Part shown: piece by piece, positions 37,187 through 49,670 of the stretch
Position numbering within the stretch: the first letter of the stretch is position 1
Layout: each line of letters starts with the position of its first letter
NCBI GenBank assembly: GCA_027405735.1
Contig: JAPEHQ010000005.1
Span: 1,612,001-1,676,000, forward strand
Direction: 5' to 3'
DNA: 64,000 nt
Origin: Mucor racemosus
Lineage: Eukaryota; Mucoromycota; Mucoromycetes; Mucorales; Mucoraceae
The notes under the pieces: model-generated
Told to the model about the DNA's origin: nothing
What the model saw: the letters and a program-made list of their open reading frames with translations, nothing else
Databases searched by the model: none
Made by a program: the position numbers and the translations under genes

Positions 37187-38498
37187 ATACATGTTAATAT
37201 TGTGTGGTAGTTTATTTGATAATAATGCAGTGGAATTACATACTAAAAACTCTTGATAATAATAAAATAACCTAAATTCCAAGTGTTGTCGCTCATAAAA
37301 TATGATGCCACTTGAAATGTGAGCAACAATAATAAACAAATGCTTCAATTGAACACAATAACAAACGCATGCTAAAAATATGGAATACCTTTTTGAATCA
37401 TACATGTCGTGTAGATGATAGCACCCTTGATCACGGTGCAATTAATTACACAAATGACATATATATCAAAACAGGATCCTACTATCCAAATTAATAATAA
37501 TAATAAACAAAGATATCAATTTAGTCAACTGCTGCTCATCTATTATATTGAAGTTGCACTATCATCATCTATCAATATAAATAAAATTCAAGCATATAAA
37601 AACTACCCCTTAAAATCAAGGTTCTTACATGAAATAGATATAATAACAATAATAAACAAAACAACCATTTCCCAAAAGGTCGATATTGTCACATTTAACA
37701 TCAATCCCTTATTATGGTCAATGCTCTACGTGATTTACCCCTTAGAATATTAAATCAATAACAATGTATTAAAAACTGGAAGATTACTAAATATACATCC
37801 ATTCAAGTCTGATGGTATCCAAGTTCTCCAAATCACCACTATAAATACCCTCATACTTTTTCAATTATTTTAAACATTCAGAAATATTTCGTAATAGACG
37901 TTTTAGCTGATTATAATTGTATTCCTACTGCTTTTATTTTTATGTTTTTTTATTTTAGTACACAACTTCGTTATTTACTGCAAGATTATTCTTTTTTTTT
38001 TGTTTCTATATCATTTGAAATTTTATCACGTTTCTGGAACATTTCGTGGGTTTGTAGCCAGTTCTAGCTTTTCATTGAGTAGATATGAATACTATTGCCT
38101 TCGATTTGATCTGGTAATTAGGAAATACGTCCAACAATATAGTAGTAAATAATGATATTTGATCTTAGAATGCAGTTAAATAAAAATATCAGTCTCTAAT
38201 ATAACGGCCTGCTACCTATATTAAAAATATCAGTCTCTTATGTTAGCATACGTACTCAGATAAAAGAAAAGAATACCAGCTTGATAGTCTGATATGCCTT
38301 ATCCAACGGTGAATGTATTCTTGGAATATAAAAACAAAAAAAGAGAAACAACACACGTAGAAAAGTGTTTTCAAGGCTTTACATTATTTAGCGCATTTTA
38401 AACCCTACTAAATTGCACATTTCAGTCAATGTAAAAGTAGAATTACTGCGAATAAACTATAAAATAAACAAAATAGGCAAAACTATTTCCATAGAAAC

Positions 38499-39849
38499 TG
38501 ATATATCCGAAGTTTACGCAGATGTAGAAATCCAGGATGTTACGCCAGGAGATTATATCAATCTCAAAGCTGAAATATGTAATATGTACTAAATCATTTA
38601 ATAAAAATAAAGGAAAACTGTTATAAAATGAAAGAGCACACTGAAACTAAAGAACTTTATTACAATATCGAAACATCTTCTTTTATATTCACATTCTCTA
38701 ATTATATGACTAGTCTAAAATGAGCCTAATTATATATATATATCCAATCAAGTCTAGGTGACACACACTAGTTCCACATTCCTGTATAAACGGAGCTTCA
38801 TAACATAATACACAGCAACAATGTAGAACTTAACATATCAAACTGTGTCTTAATCTTAATCAAGGAATGCATCGAGATCTGTGGATACAACACAACAGGA
38901 ACAACTATTGAAATCTAACATGGCATGGCATTTAGTAACTCATACTAAATGTCATACATAACCACTACTAGCATTAACAGCGACTATGATGAGGAACATT
39001 CAGGAACACTTGGCAACAATAAAACATAAGCAATCCTACATCTTATCCAAATGATACAATTACAGATTCTCAATTTCACAAATTTCATTGTATATGATTT
39101 TTTCCTAAATCATATCAAGTACCTCAATACCCGGCAATTTATTAATAATATTAATAATCATATAACTATCTATGCTTATATATATACATAAGAATACCAG
39201 CTAAAATACAATTAGAACTAAATATATTTATTTAGGTATATGTATAAGAAAAAAATGATGAATATGTCAAACTATGAGTATAAAAGTCAGGTATTTATAT
39301 GTTTTAGGAGCGCGGACACCGGGTATAACATTCGATAGTTAAATCTTGATTTCATAAATTGGAAGACCAGTTGTATGAGGTTTTAATTTGAATAGATATG
39401 ACCAGAATCAGATCCGGCAAAGAGGAGGCAAAGTTAAGTAGATAGAATATTCTTTGATGATTGATTAAACGGGAGAATACTCTTTATAACAGAAAAAACC
39501 AATGTTAATCGCCGGCAACAATTTCCATTGGCTCAGCTTCAATAATAGCGCATCATATTAAACTAAATATAATATATAGTATAATCGCTCCACCTTATTC
39601 CATAATTGAAATAAAGTTGATATGCATCATTCCTTACAGTTCCTAACTCTAATAATCATGTCCAGATAACCTATTAAAAACTTACGATAAACCATACCTT
39701 CTGCGCTCATTATTAGTATTACATAATCCAGCTCAATGTTTAGTCAATATCCTAAACAATCTAGAAAACATATAAATATGAAGCATCAATGAATTAATAA
39801 AATGTATTTTTAGCAGAGTATTTTCATGTTAGTATCTTTTGATATAACA
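38499..39849 (-). mobile_element. LTR-like element (1,351 bp) with nested LTR
   Basis: It runs TGATATATCC...GATATAACA between perfect GAAAC duplications (38494-38498, 39850-39854). Other core copies read straight through this site (CATAGAAACATACATTTTT). A type 3 LTR is nested inside. The rest (about 990 bp) has no significant open frame, so it is a long solo LTR or a non-autonomous element. Confidence 0.8.
38538..38895 (-). mobile_element. Solo LTR (type 3), nested
   Basis: It is the reverse complement of the outer element at 16349-17230, starting TGTTACGCCAGGAG here. CAGGA is found at 38533-38537 and at 38896-38900; the right boundary is uncertain by a few bases because of a CAACA repeat. 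Confidence 0.7.
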
Positions 39850-40692
39850 GAAACATACATTTTTTACCAGAAAAACCGTCTGTCATATCATACATTCATT
39901 AAAAAATTGCAAACGCGAGCCCGCAGAGCGACACCGTAATTGAGCATAGCAAGATTGAATAGCTAAGTCTACTATGGTATATCTAAGTTTTCAATAAAAA
40001 AGCGTTTTTTTTTACTTTTCTTATGTTTAACCATGTACGGTCTGAAAATTCAGACTTTGTAGCGGACATTTTCGGGACTCATTTTTATCCTTACCAACAC
40101 TCATGATTTTGATCAAAAAACAGAAAAATCAAATTTTGATACCAAAATCAACCTTTAAATATACTACATTGTGAGAGAAAATTGTAGCTATAACTAATAC
40201 ACATCTTATAAAAGCTTAATATTAAATGTTAAGTAACGAAACTTTGTATTTTTGCCCCAAAAACGGATTTTTGGTTGAGGGATTTTCATGTAATATTTTG
40301 TAATAAAAAGGTTTGTTATTTTTTATTGAGCAAATAGAGCGCTAAATGTTGTATATGTGTATATTTTTTGTTTTTACAATTAGTAGTATAATTAACTCTA
40401 GATTTGCAAAACCAGAAAAAAAAATTTAAAAAATGTCAAAATTGATGATCTGGACAAAAATAATTTTCTAAATTAATATTCCACTTATAAGCCTTGTAAG
40501 TCTTAAAAATAAGAGGTTTTATAATACTTGAGAACTTTTTCAAGAATTTACGATGCTGTACCCACTTGTATCAAGCTTATTACTGTAAATGTTTGCATAT
40601 GTTAATATTATGTGGTAGTTTATTTGATGATAATATAGTATTACTTTATAGTTATTGCGCTAGAGGTAATTCACATTGAATTTTAGTCTTAC

Positions 40693-40945
40693 CTCCCCAA
40701 TATCATATACATAAACATGGCCATCACTAGAATCTATTATTGCCGCCTTTTTACCCTCTTTCTCCCAAGCCAATTTATTCAGTGCTTTACCAGGACACCA
40801 GGACCAACTTACGTACTACATACAAATGGTTCCTCGGCATTTGCATTCAAATTCCATAAATTGAATTGACTGGTTCCATCTAAAGTAGTACCAAAAAACG
40901 TATTAGCAGCCCGCCTTAACATAAATGTTAATCTAAATCAGAAAC
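40693..40945 (-). pseudogene. Dynein intermediate chain exon fragment, copy 2
   Basis: The minus strand reads ALNKLAWEKEGKKAA and SSDGHVYVYDIGE followed by a donor-like GTAAGA. A small tandem duplication near 40795 (accaggacaccagga) breaks the frame. Same position in the duplicon tail as copy 1. Confidence 0.7.
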
Positions 40946-41789
40946 ATCCTACTGCCATTGTTATAAGCTAAGGAAAGCTTGATTTTTAATAATACAACAA
41001 TCAAATAAAAAACAAGATGATATTAATTAATAGCATATGGTAAGTATTTAACATCTAAATTTGATAAAGTATGCTTTTAAATCCTTTTACAAATCCTGAG
41101 GCAAACACAACATCTTGATCCTGTAATTTCTATCCATCAAAATGTTGCGATTTCCATTACACAATGAATGCACCACCTTTTATCAACCTTGACCTCGATG
41201 TACATTGCGTATCAGTTTTTTACCAGTTGTGTTTTCTCTGATTCATTAATATTCAGTCATATTGAACGATCATTTGTAGCATTGCTAAAAAAAAAAAAAA
41301 AAAAGAATAAACGCTTCAAGAATTGTCCGCACATTAAATTATGTGATTTAGTAGCAATGATGATTGTACTTAATAACTATGCTTTTTGAACCTATTGATG
41401 TTAATCAGAATAGTTAGTACTTTCATTCAAAAGTAAGCTTTGGTTTATACATTTACATTCACCAATTTTTCTGTTATTAGATATTGACTTTCGACCATAA
41501 TGCGTTGATTATAACGTATATGATGTAACAAAATGACTAAGCGTTGGATGCTTTTTTTGTTCAAGAAAATATTACAAAGCACCCTAACATTAGTTGTTAA
41601 TAATTCATTTCCAAATATACAATAAGGAAAGCATGTATTTGTACCTGCTACTTGATTTCAGTTTATAAAGAATATTGTTCTTTTTGTTGTAGTTTTAAAC
41701 ATAAATAAAAGAGCCCAGGAAAGAGTGGGGAACAAAAAAGATTTTGTGCGTTACAAACAGAACTTTACAAAGGCATACTGTAAGTACTT

Positions 41790-41906
41790 TTAGTGTTGCC
41801 AAACAGGTTGTTGTCGTTGTTCCCAATTGGTCCCGAAAGAAGAACATGGGCAGAACTCTTTCAAACCCCAAATTTCAAATTGAAATATCTCCTCAATAAG
41901 GCGATT
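41790..41906 (-). pseudogene. Second captured terminal exon, copy 2 (open)
   Basis: After an acceptor (TTCAACAG) the minus strand encodes 38 residues starting NRLIEEIFQFEIWGLK, including EFCPCSSFGTNWEQRQQP, then TAA. The copy at 20978 differs by one inserted base. It lies about 850 bp from the dynein fragment and seems to come from a different gene. Family not recognised. Confidence 0.5.
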
Positions 41907-42486
41907 CTGTTGAATCAGAGTAACTCACATCTGCCTTCAATCATTCAAATTATCTTCGTTATTAATTATATTATGATTGATATTATACTTTAGTAAATTG
42001 ACTAAAAAACCTCGATTTCATTGCTCTGCTCATCTGGGCTTCCGGATCTCCGCAAAGGTTTTTGTTCTGCCCAGTTGTGTAGACCATTATGCCCATGGAA
42101 TGCATAATTTGGCCGTAGTAAAACTTATTTTAGATTAATCATATAATTATAAAACGTGAATATAAAATAAGATGCTTCCATTTTATAATAAAGTTCTTTA
42201 GTTTTAGTGTGCTCTTTCATCATTTTATAATAGTTTTTCTTTATTTTTAATAAAAGATTTAGTACACATTTTAGTTTTGAGATTGATATAATTTCTTTGA
42301 AATGTCAAAACGGCCTTAAGAAATAATCTTGCCAAAATGTCATACTTTTTATTAACAACACGTCCAGAGGATGTACAGTATTTATATACTTTTCATTATA
42401 ACTATTATTATCTAAGAACATTACGTCAATTAACTAAGAAGCATGTGAATCAACGTGGACACCTGTTGATTTATTATAATACCGAA

Positions 42487-42812
42487 TAATTTATCATAAT
42501 ACGTTTATATTAAATAGAACTAGAAATTTAATCAAATAAAGAGATATCGTTTATTAAAAGGAAATAAAGAGGGTATATATACTAATTGAGTTGAGGTAAA
42601 TGATGATATGATAAGGATTACAGGTGTTATCTATTATACTAATATGGCATGATGGTGGAACATCATGCTTTAATAATATCATCATGCTTTAATATCATGC
42701 TGTAATATCGTGCTGGAACCGTGGTTCCGTTGATGTTTAATTGACTTGAATTTCGGTCCCTGAACTATTGTTTTACTTTTGGATTTGACGTCCGGTTAAT
42801 AATGATATATCA
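42487..42812 (-). mobile_element. Solo LTR (type 5, 326 bp)
   Basis: It lies in reverse orientation between perfect CCGAA duplications (42482-42486, 42813-42817). Its right end is AATGATATATCA, and the left end TAATTTATC appears mutated from TGATTTATC. It pairs with the LTR at 57824-58173. Internal ATCATGCTTTAAT units are repeated two to three times. Confidence 0.8.
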
Positions 42813-43201
42813 CCGAATATAGACTGAATGAGACCTTGAATGTGCAACCTAGGATATAATATTGACATAGCACTCCTGGCGTCACAAGCAGACGACCAAC
42901 TTGTTGTTCATGCTTACAGTACCGAATGGACCATGACTCATGGAAGCTGATATTTGGAATATTTGTAGTATCCATTCATTTCTATATTCATGTAGAAGAG
43001 TGGAAGCTTACTTGGATCAGTATCCATTAAGAAGATCGTATTTTTAATTATTTCTAATAAAAATAAGCAGTAAACTAAATATGCGCTTTGGCAATAATTT
43101 TCTCGCTCAACACACACAGTAGGTCATGGAAGTTGCTATTTGGGATTATTATTGTGCCAAAGACTATGCATCTTTGCTCATGTAAAATAGAAAGTTATTA
43201 G

Positions 43202-43751
43202 TGAGAGTTTATGGATACATACAATCTTATTTATAGAAAGAATAATAATAAAGACTAGTAACATTTATCATGGTGAACGTAGGCTTTATTACTAGGAAAA
43301 CTAATAATGGTGATCTATCAGAATTACAACATTCGATATATAGAAGATCTCCGACAAATCTAGCAGATCTTATCTATCCAGTAACTGGTTCCTGTCACCC
43401 AGGAACTACTAATGAAATATAACTTATAGCAATATTACAACTGAAACATAACATGTTATATCCATACACATTAATAATAATATCTATTGTCACATCTAAT
43501 GGATCCCTGTCCATTAGATCTTATCACACAATTCCAATAACTATATAAACCCATATTTAATTCATTCTAATAAACGGTACTTTTTACGTTGATTTTAATT
43601 TACAAAGTCTCGATAAATCAAATAGTAAAAAAAAGAACCAAGAGCTTCTAGGTCTTGGTTTAAAAGACTATTTATAAGAATTACATTTCAATATAAGTTA
43701 AAAATGGAATTGGCTTCAAAATTGGCTGTTTAATATCCTCGAAAACCGACA
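43202..43751. mobile_element. TG..CA insertion with perfect ATTAG duplication, carrying a nested LTR
   Basis: It runs TGAGAGTTTATGG...AACCGACA, flanked by ATTAG at 43197-43201 and 43752-43756. The sister copy near 21875 is uninterrupted. Without the nested LTR (43311-43620) it is about 235 bp. Confidence 0.8.
43311..43620 (+). mobile_element. Solo LTR (type 4, 310 bp), nested
   Basis: It has the same ends and length as 35043-35352. Flanks are AATGG (43306-43310) and AATAG (43621-43625), one mismatch. Confidence 0.8.
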
Positions 43752-45090
43752 ATTAGGATCAAAATTTTTTTACAGAAATAAGATTTTTGTTGTCGATTTT
43801 TACGATTGTAAAAGTGGGTTTCGAATGATCTTTAGGTGGCTTTGAATGTTTTTATCCAGTATTGAGTGGAATTACGTAAAATCTGTAAAGAAAATGTACT
43901 TTTCTTCTATGGGCCATTAATTTCTGTCCTAAAATGGAAGAACTATTATCAGAATAATATAAGTGCTATGACCTGACATGCTGACAACATTGTCCTACAG
44001 TATAACCGATTGTGAAAAATTAAGCCCCTAAATTGAGATATTATTTTTTTTGTCTTCTTCCCAAGGTAGACTCAACTGAAAGCTGCTCCGCATTTTTTGT
44101 TTTCGCAAAAAATATTGATTTTTTGTCGAGATAACATAATAATAATTCTTATCACAGCTTAAATATTATAGTAACGGGGTTCCAAAATTGATTTGAAAAA
44201 ATGAACGAAAAATGAACGAAAAATGGTTCAAAAAATAAAATCGTTTAAATGCTCATGAATTGCAAAGTAAGTAGACCTAGCGTATTAAATGGTTTTTGTA
44301 CAGTTTTAAATTCTGTACACATCTAAATAAAATTGTAAAAAATATTTAACGTAAAATTTTGCGCAAAATGCAACTGAAATTTTGAAGGTTTTTTGAATAT
44401 ATAGAGCACTTTTTATAATTATATTTTAAAATTAAATAATGAAAATGATGAATAACAAAGTTATCTATCGATCTAGCTATTGACGAACCTTTTAGCTGCA
44501 TTTTTCGTAGAGAAAACAAGATTTGTGTCATTTTTTTTTCAAATTCATCAGAATTCGGGATGAGGGTATATAGGAGGAAAATGGAAGCTAGAAGTGAAGG
44601 TATCTCTTTGTATACATTTTTGAGAATATCTCCACGAAAAATCAATATTTTGAGAAAAACTAAACTGGGTCTGAGAGAGCTCAACGAGCTTGATGATGTG
44701 AATGTAAAAAAAGCGTTACTCAATTTAACGAATATTTTGAAATCTACTACAAAAAGGTCAAAAAAGCGAAAAAAAAATAAAGGTGCTCAGAATTTTTTCA
44801 TACTGAAATATGTTATAGAGCACTTTAAAACAAGTAAGTTTTATTATTAAAAAGTGTTAGTATAGCTTAATTTTCTGTAGAGATATGAAGCCTCAAACTT
44901 TTTAATTTTAACACTGAAAAACCTGTAAAAATCTGAAACATTAGCACTAAAAAAGTTATGTTAATTGCAAAAAATAGGATATTTCCGGATACTTGTTTTT
45001 GGATTAAAGTTGAATATCTCAGGTACATTGGAATATAATTTTTTCTTGGTGTTATTTAGTGAAAAAAAAAGTATAGGAGGGATGAAAAGT

Positions 45091-46048
45091 CAGACCTAGT
45101 TTTTAATTGTTTTCGAATTTTTCATGAGATATAAAATAAATTTAGGAGCAGATAACATAATGCGACTAATTTATATGTATTCAGCAATGTTTAAGGTATA
45201 TCCCAAAAGTGTATAGTATGAGTTTAGTTATTAGAAAAGGTGAGGCTCAACAATTTGAAGGGGCTACACGTTTCAATATGACTGCACCTTATACATCTTA
45301 TCGTATGTAAAGAAGGGTGACAGATGCATAGTTTTCTCAAGCATCATGTTTACGCAATATACAACAAATTTAGAATACAATACTTTTAAAAGCATAAATT
45401 TATAATGGATAAGTCATGCTACCGCGTATGAGGTTTCAGCCTACATCTACAAGGTAATCATGTGTGCATGTATAACTGTAATTTACGCACATACAAAATC
45501 AGATCTCGGTTATATTAATCCAAAAGATATGGCCCAAAGAGAGGAAATATTATGATAATTGACGGCACAGTTATGAGTAGTAAATGGCATAAACAAAATC
45601 TTGGCATTTTATCTACTACACTTTAACGCTTTCCGAGAAAAAGCGTCGACTGCATGGAAAGATGTTTTTTTTTTCTGAACTCAACAAAGCATCTGTTTAA
45701 AATCACAGATTAAAAAATTGATAGTCTTCAGACCAATTGATCTGTAAATACACTTGATTTCCAAGACAAAATAAAAAAATAACTGCCAAATCAGTAACCA
45801 TGGAAACGATCAGAAAAATCAAATTTGTCTAATGGAATGACAAAGGGCGAATAAAAAGAAAGATCTACTGAGTAATAAACCCACAACTCCGGTATTTTGA
45901 TGCATTCTCGTTTGATGGTTTCACCCACTTTCATGGAAAAAAAAAAAAAAAAAAAAAAAAGAAAAAAAATAGCCTTTGGAATTTTTTTTCTTATTTTCCT
46001 TTATTTTCTGTTCGTATTTTTTCCAATTTTTTTTTAAAAAACAAAACA
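45091..46048. promoter_or_regulatory. Intergenic region and promoter of the cNMP/F-box gene
   Basis: No exon was recognised in the first 800 bp. An uninterrupted run of 24 A residues (45937-45960), continuing as A-rich DNA, lies about 90-110 bp upstream of the ATG. It may act as a nucleosome-excluding poly(dA:dT) promoter element. Confidence 0.45.
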
Positions 46049-48668
46049 ATGATTGATATACAAAAAGAAACAATGTGGCCCACTTCCTCTGCCAGTTCTT
46101 CCGCTTCTGCTTCTTCTTCATCCTCGTCGATGGAGATTACGGACGATCGTTCTATTCCACCCGAATTATTACAATCACTCAGACAACACTCTTTATTTCA
46201 ACGTACCAATAACGAAAGTTTTCTAGAGAAATTAGCTTGTTGTATGCATCTTCGAACTTATGGTCCACGCGATGTGATTATCGTAGAAGGAGAACCAGCC
46301 AAAGCAATGTTTTTCTTGTTACGAGGATCTGTTGATGTATGTAGCGCTGATTTTGAACGTATCTATGCAACATTACCTAAAGGCTCTTGTTTCGGTGAAA
46401 TTGGCATTTTGTACTCTATGCCTCGTACAGCAACCGTAATTGCAAGTACTAAATGTATTGTAGCTGCTTTAACTGCTGATGAAGTCAAAACTATTTTGCC
46501 GCTGTATCCAGAAGTCGAGAAAATGCTTCGATTTGAAGCTGAAGAGAGATTATCCATGCTTAAAAAGAGCAAAAATTTAAGCGAAGCTGATAAAGTTAGT
46601 TATAAGCCTTTGACTGAACGTAATATTGAAGATTTGGCAAGTGTTCGTAATTTACTGCAAAAAGTAAGTCTTTTTGGACATAATAATGACGTTCCAAGCG
46701 TATTTAGTTTATATTTTTCGTTAGATTCCTTATTTTCAAAGTTGTCCCGAAGAGTTCTTACATTTGATTTCACTTAAAGTTGAACCCCGTCATTACTCAC
46801 CAAATGATTTGATCTTGAAAAGAGGAGATCTAGGAAAAGAGCTGTTTTTCATTATTAGTGGTAAGTAATCGGATTAATAGTCAGCAGAAATAGTTGATCT
46901 AAATGTTCGAATAGGCACTGTGGAAGTGGCTAATATGGACATAGCCACATCAGACCCCTTGACTCCAATTGCACGTTTATCCGCAGGTGATTATTTTGGA
47001 GATATAGCAGTTCTTTTAAATGCACCACGTGCTGCCGATGCCCGCGCTGTAACCGCAACTGAACTATATGTATTGAAAAAATGCGATTTTATCGATGTTA
47101 TTAGTCGTTTTCCTGATTTACAAAAGCATTTCAAAGTGATGGCTGAAAATTCATTGAATAATTTGAGAATAAAGGCATCTTTGTTATCGCATATTGATAC
47201 GGAATCAGGTAAACAATAATTTTTAAATAATATTTTACTAGAGAAGGATATTGATATATTACGTATTTACATAGCAACACCTGCTATGCCAACTGAAACA
47301 CCACCAGCTGAGGTTTTATCACCATTATCAAGCACATCAACTTCTGTCATCACACCAGATTCAGTATGCAGTACTACAAGTGACCAAGATCCAACTTTAT
47401 TACCTCCAACAACAACAAATGTGTTGAAAACTACAGAAACAAGAAGAAGAAGAGGGAGTGTAGCTATTTGGTCTGATCCAAATTTAGTCGCTCTTGCCAA
47501 TAAAAACATCAAAGAACCAGCAAAAGAATCAAAATTAAAAGATAGCGCTATTATCCCTTCACAACAACAGCAACAACAAGATACAATCATGAAGCCTCCA
47601 GAGTATTCAGGAGATGGTAAATTTGAATTGTTTAATCAAAGCATCTTGGGCCGTATCGTCAATTTTATGGATTTCAGTTCAATCTTGCAGTTTTCTATCG
47701 TATCTAAAAAATGTCGAGAATTTATACAAAACAGCGATACAATTTTGCAACATGTAGATCTCAGTCATCTCAATAAACGTATCACGGATAGTACATTAGA
47801 TCAAATCATTTCATTGATTGATGGCAACAACGGTGGTGCTGCTAGAATCAAGGAGTTGAATTTATCGCAATGCTTTTATATGACAGACGATGGGTTCAAG
47901 AGACTGATTGAACATTTACCCAATGTAGAAACCTTGGATTTGAATTCTTGTTGGCTATTGACAGATAAGAGTTTAGCTCTTTTAGCTGCTTGCTGTCCTC
48001 AGTTGACAAGACTAGATTTATCCAACTGTAGAAAGATTAGTGATATTGGTATTTTTAAAATGTTGGATGAAAAGCAGACCCGTGGATATCCAGAACTCAA
48101 GGAACTTTCGCTTTCTTACTGTAAAAAGTTATCTGATATGACCATGAGTCACCTAGCAGAATTTTGCAACAATACATTAGAATCGCTCAATATACAACGT
48201 TGCACTCGCATTACAGATCAAGGATTTGTCAAGTGGGCCGACACTCAATTCCCGTCGTTGAAAAGCCTTAATCTTACAGATTGCAGTTTTTTAACAGATC
48301 AAGCTATTTCTCATTTGGTATCAGCTGCACCTCAACTGAAAAACTTATCGCTTAGTTTCTGCTGTGCTTTATCTGATAGAGCTATCGAAGGACTTATTTC
48401 TTTACCCAATTTACAAGAATTGGATGCTAGTTTCTGTGGTGCAGCAGTTTCTGATGTATCCATTAGAGCTTTACTCAAATCAAATTCATTGGAATCGATG
48501 AATTCCTTGAATTTAAGAGGATGTGTTCGCATAACAGATACTTGTATCAACTCGATTCTTGAATTGGGTCAATTAGGTACACTCAATATCAGTCAATGTC
48601 CTGGAATTAGTTTGGACGCAAAGCAAATCATCAAAGAATCCGGAAATATTCAGAATCTTCTTGCTTAA
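46049..48668 (+). CDS. Fusion protein: two cyclic-nucleotide-binding domains, F-box, leucine-rich repeats
   Basis: Four exons: 46049-46663, 46725-46860, 46915-47208 and 47275-48668, encoding 812 residues in agreeing phases. A Ser-rich N-terminus precedes cNMP domain A (about 41-160; phosphate-binding cassette FGEIGILYSMPRTA, Arg126) and domain B (about 206-330; FGDIAVLLNAPRAA, Arg289). A low-complexity linker contains RRRRGS, a PKA-type site at Ser410. An F-box-like segment (about 465-512) is followed by about ten cysteine-containing LRRs of the AMN1/Fbxl type to the C-terminus. The likely role is a substrate receptor of an SCF ubiquitin ligase controlled by cAMP or a related ligand; this is inferred from domains. 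A separate gene starting at 47286 was considered, but the splice junction is clean and in phase. Confidence 0.85.
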
Positions 48669-48765
48669 TCCAACATTTGTACAAATAATTTTTTTTTTGT
48701 GTATATAGTAGAAAAAATCATAGTAAAATATATATATAAATTCATATAATAAAGCATTTCAATTT

Positions 48766-49670
48766 TTATTCTTTAATCAACCATTCTTCTGGTAATTCAA
48801 ATTCTTCAATTTCAAATGGTGGTAATAATTGACCAAAAGCAGTTACATTACGTGTAGAACGACGAGACCCTCTTTTGCTCTGTTCAGCACCTGTAAATGT
48901 AGCTTGTCCTGAGAATGATTTTATCTGTCTTTGTCTCTGCAATCTCTCTTCTGCTTCCAATGCTTGTTTGAATTCATCAGATACAGTTGCAGAAGATTCC
49001 ATTGCAGCTAATTGATCTGATTCTTCGTCGTTCTTTCCTATTCCCAACACCTCATATCTATCCAAATGCTCCTGTGCTTCAGATAATAAGCTTGTATGTA
49101 AATCTTCTAAATATTTCTCTTCGTCCTCTTCAGTCATTTCTTCTTGTTTGTGTGTTCGATGTCGAATGGATGATACAATGGATCTTAATAAATTTTTATC
49201 CATGGTTTTAATACGTTCTACTAGTTGTTTTTGTTGATAATATCCGTGTCTTAATCTTTCTTTTTCTCGATTTTTTTGCTTTTTTTCATCTAATTCATGT
49301 CTACGGTGTCTTTTCAAGTAATATTCATCGTCAATAATGTCATTGTCTAGTATTACACCCTTTCGGGTTTTTTTACTAGAACCAATAGCTTCTATTATTT
49401 TGATTTGAGGAATGTGTTCAATGACTGATGGTGGTTCTGGTGTTGGGGTTTCATGATATTGAAAATTTTTTATTAATGTAGAATCTGAAGCAACCGTAAG
49501 TATTGTTTTGAGGTCGATTGTTGGTTCATTTGTTGCATTTTCTATCAAAAATAATGAGTTTTTACAATACAATATCAATTTTATTTTATAAATTTACTTG
49601 ATTCCAAATAGCTTTGCACAGCTTCTGTCAGAAAATTATGTCTAGTAGGTAATTCTCGTTTGCTTTCCAT
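48766..49670 (-). CDS. Charged protein, possible SAS4/PEHE-like chromatin subunit
   Basis: Two exons: 49598-49670 and 48766-49541, encoding 282 residues. The central part (about 115-190) is strongly basic and helical: YYLKRHRRHELDEKKQKN then REKERLRHGYYQQKQ, with a heptad-like tail. This wording resembles the SAS4/PEHE regions that anchor MYST acetyltransferase complexes, but the match is only by eye. An acidic, Ser-poor helix (about 195-260) precedes an acidic C-terminus. There is no signal peptide. It converges with the cNMP/F-box gene (97 bp between stop codons) and diverges from the RRM gene (214 bp between ATGs). If not chromatin-related, it is an uncharacterised coiled-coil protein. Confidence 0.6.

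Larger units (their letters stand above)
34648..42300. repeat. Composite duplicon, copy 2
   Basis: It has the same block order as 14038-21555: leader (34648-35042), core (about 35353-36649), spacer (about 37187-37870), second core (about 37871-40640), dynein exon fragment, second exon fragment and a partial type 3 LTR (about 42120-42300). Five insertions are present here that copy 1 lacks (LTRs at 34772, 35043, 36650 and 38538, and the element at 38499). Copy 1 has its own nested LTR pair at 16349-17230. Confidence 0.8.
42885..45090 (+). repeat. Family A repeat, diverged copy with nested insertion
   Basis: It is closely similar to 21556-23170 and interrupted at 43202-43751. The duplicon-plus-family-A order is the same as at 14-23 kb. 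Confidence 0.8.

Noticed and set aside
47286..48668. F-box/LRR protein as an independent gene starting at 47286
   Set aside because: The preceding exon splices in phase through a clean GT-AG intron and lacks a convincing stop before the donor; no promoter-like gap is present.
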